From NCBI GenBank assembly GCA_947184155.2, contig CAMXCT020006646.1:297183-361182 (forward strand): a stretch of 64,000 bases of DNA, read 5' to 3'. The notes beneath the pieces were generated by a model that saw only the letters and a list, made by a program, of their open reading frames with translations, did not search any database and was not told the origin of the DNA. The translations under genes and the position numbers were made by a program. Origin of the DNA: Cladocopium goreaui (taxonomy: Eukaryota; Sar; Dinophyceae; Suessiales; Symbiodiniaceae). Shown here one piece after another: positions 62,868 to 64,000 of this stretch; position 1 is the first letter of the stretch, and the number at the start of each line of letters is the position of its first letter.

Positions 62868-63052
62868 CACAGTGCTTTTTGTTCCATTTGTTTCATTCAG
62901 CACACAGTGCTTTTTGTTCCATTTGTTTCATTCAGCACACAGTGCTTTTTGTTCCATCTGTTTCATTCAGCACACAGTGCTTTTTTTCCATTTGTTTCAT
63001 GCAGCACACAGTGTTTTTTCCAAACTGATTTTACTCAGCACACAATGCTTGT
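62868..63052 (+). repeat. 35-bp tandem array built on AGCACACAGTGCT
   Basis: Six units of CAGCACACAGTGCTTTTTGT-TCCATTTGTTTCATT, the first three of 35 bp and the next two of 34 bp. It lies in a probable intron (about 62,767-63,070). Each unit junction reads TTTCATTCAG, an acceptor-like sequence. Confidence 0.85.
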
Positions 63053-63070
63053 GACCATCTTGTGTGGCAG

Positions 63071-63145
63071 GTCCCACTGAGACATGGGTCCAAGTCCAAA
63101 GCTGATTTCCCAAGAAGACATCCCAGAGGTGACCCAGATGAAGAG
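63071..63145 (+). CDS. Possible internal exon
   Basis: Acceptor TTGTGTGGCAG; the frame VPLRHGSKSKADFPRRHPRG, DPDEE is in phase 0 with the exon at 63,291 after a 145-nt GT-AG intron. An alternative frame from ATG 63,084 (MGPSPKLISQEDIPEVTQMK) looks protein-like but does not splice in phase. Confidence 0.3.
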
Positions 63146-63290
63146 GTGGGGTCTCATGTTTGCAACTATGCAATGTATCTATACATAAAAATTAATATAT
63201 ATCAATATATACATATTGCCAACATACTGTCATGATAATAGGGTTTTATTGAAACCAATATCATTCCCAATATGTTTGTTCCAATGGTAG

Positions 63291-64000
63291 GAAATGGACA
63301 ATGCCATGACCATGTTGTCCAGCAAGGCAGAGGTGCCCTGCATTCATGTTGCATGGCCACCATTGTTGCTCATGCATGGCATTCAAAAATTGCTGCACAC
63401 CATGCAGGACATGGGTAGCCCCACAGAGCCAAGCAGCCCTGCAGACCAACCACCTATCCCACCCAATCCAAGTACACCAAAAGCAGAAAACATACCATCT
63501 GCAGTGCCTTTGCCAGGAGGCACAGCAGAGGCACCCAACTCACCTCCAGAGACACCAGGACCAGCACCAGCTTCTTCAATCCCAATCCCCATGTTTGCAA
63601 GACCACCAAGCCCAGCAGCATCAGCCAGCAGTGCAGACATGCCAAGGTTGATGAAAAAAGCAAAGGCCAGCTCACCACAACAGGAGCTGACACCCACCAC
63701 AGTGGAAGTACAACAACCCAAGCAAATGGAAGTACAACCACCCACCAAGCCAGCCACAGAACCAGTGCCAACCAAATCAACAGCCAAGCCAGCCAAGCCA
63801 ACACCAGTGGCAGACACATCAACAGCCAAGCCAGCACCAGCGCCAGCTACATCAAGATCCACAATCTTGCTTCAAACACCAAAGATAAGTAAAGCAACAC
63901 CCACAGGCAAGCCAGCCACACCATTGCCAGCCAAAGCAGCATCCTCACCACCAGCCAAGGCAACAACACAATTGGCAAGACCACCACCCAAACAAATGCC
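63291..64000 (+). CDS. Pro/Ala/Thr-rich protein exon, runs off the window
   Basis: After CCAATGGTAG the frame is open for 710 nt without stop: EMDNAMTMLSSKAEVPCIHV, AWPPLLLMHGIQKLLHTMQD, then a long low-complexity tract of P, A, S, T and K (PSPAASASSADMPRLMKKAK, KPATEPVPTKSTAKPAKPTP). Likely intrinsically disordered. The first 40 residues are mildly hydrophobic. CpG-poor with only AGR Arg codons. 5' boundary is a splice acceptor; the 3' end is beyond the window. Confidence 0.5.

Noticed and set aside
62772..63080. A repetitive SAHSAF... protein
   Set aside because: Translation of the 35-bp tandem array in a probable intron.
1..64000. CRISPR array, bacterial operons, rRNA or spliced-leader RNA genes
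   Set aside because: No regularly spaced repeat-spacer pattern, ribosome-binding-site-led gene clusters, rRNA segments or copy of the dinoflagellate spliced-leader sequence were seen on reading either strand.

Overview
Eukaryotic, repeat-dense DNA that I read as a nuclear segment from a dinoflagellate, most likely a Symbiodiniaceae alga. The reasons are: short exon-like open stretches bounded by GT-AG and GA-AG sites, nearly all on the + strand; very large LINE-like retroelements with C2H2 fingers and a methyltransferase-like tail; many small inverted-repeat elements; and an interspersed block at 27.9-28.85 kb that I recall (unverified) as common in Symbiodiniaceae assemblies. No bacterial, organellar, tRNA or rRNA gene was found.

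Layout. 0-4.4 kb: short-inverted-repeat elements (called families A-E here) interleaved with candidate exons of an unidentified + strand gene. 4,377-17,598: a full-length LINE-like element flanked by the 10-bp duplication GGTTTATACC. It has ORF1 (RanBP2-type zinc finger plus coiled coil) and a very long ORF2 ordered: divergent repeats, RNase H, APE-type endonuclease, reverse transcriptase, two zinc fingers, C5-methyltransferase-like domain. 17.6-31.6 kb: MITE-like elements, a perfect 51-bp-arm palindrome, microsatellites and scattered + strand candidate exons. 31.7-35.2 kb: a composite satellite bracketed by a 20-bp near-identical repeat. 35.5-40.2 kb: more elements and exons. 40.46-46.85 kb: a foldback element with long inverted arms into which a second, damaged LINE (43,418-46,778) has inserted. 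46.9-53.8 kb: candidate exons. 53,868-55,317: a 1.45-kb inverted-repeat DNA element with a 5-bp duplication. 55.4-57.9 kb: more exons, including a two-exon gene starting with a signal peptide. 58.6-64.0 kb: a compositionally distinct, CpG-poor block with two unidentified genes, short introns and at least a dozen copies of the hairpin motif AGCAC-ACA-GTGCT.

The genes do not form an operon-like pathway. The main theme is mobile DNA shaping introns. Families A and B carry inverted ends (CTGGGTAAA/TTTACCCAG and CTGGTAAA/TTTACCAG) that supply a GT donor at one end and an AG acceptor at the other, and several exon-like reading frames run up to these ends. In the CpG-poor block a 90-nt GA-AG intron is bounded by a CAGGAG repeat and carries the AGCACACAGTGCT motif. 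Several coding-looking frames break by one base at short homopolymers, which could be assembly error or real decay. Exon calls rest on frame, composition and splice-site reading by eye and are tentative.
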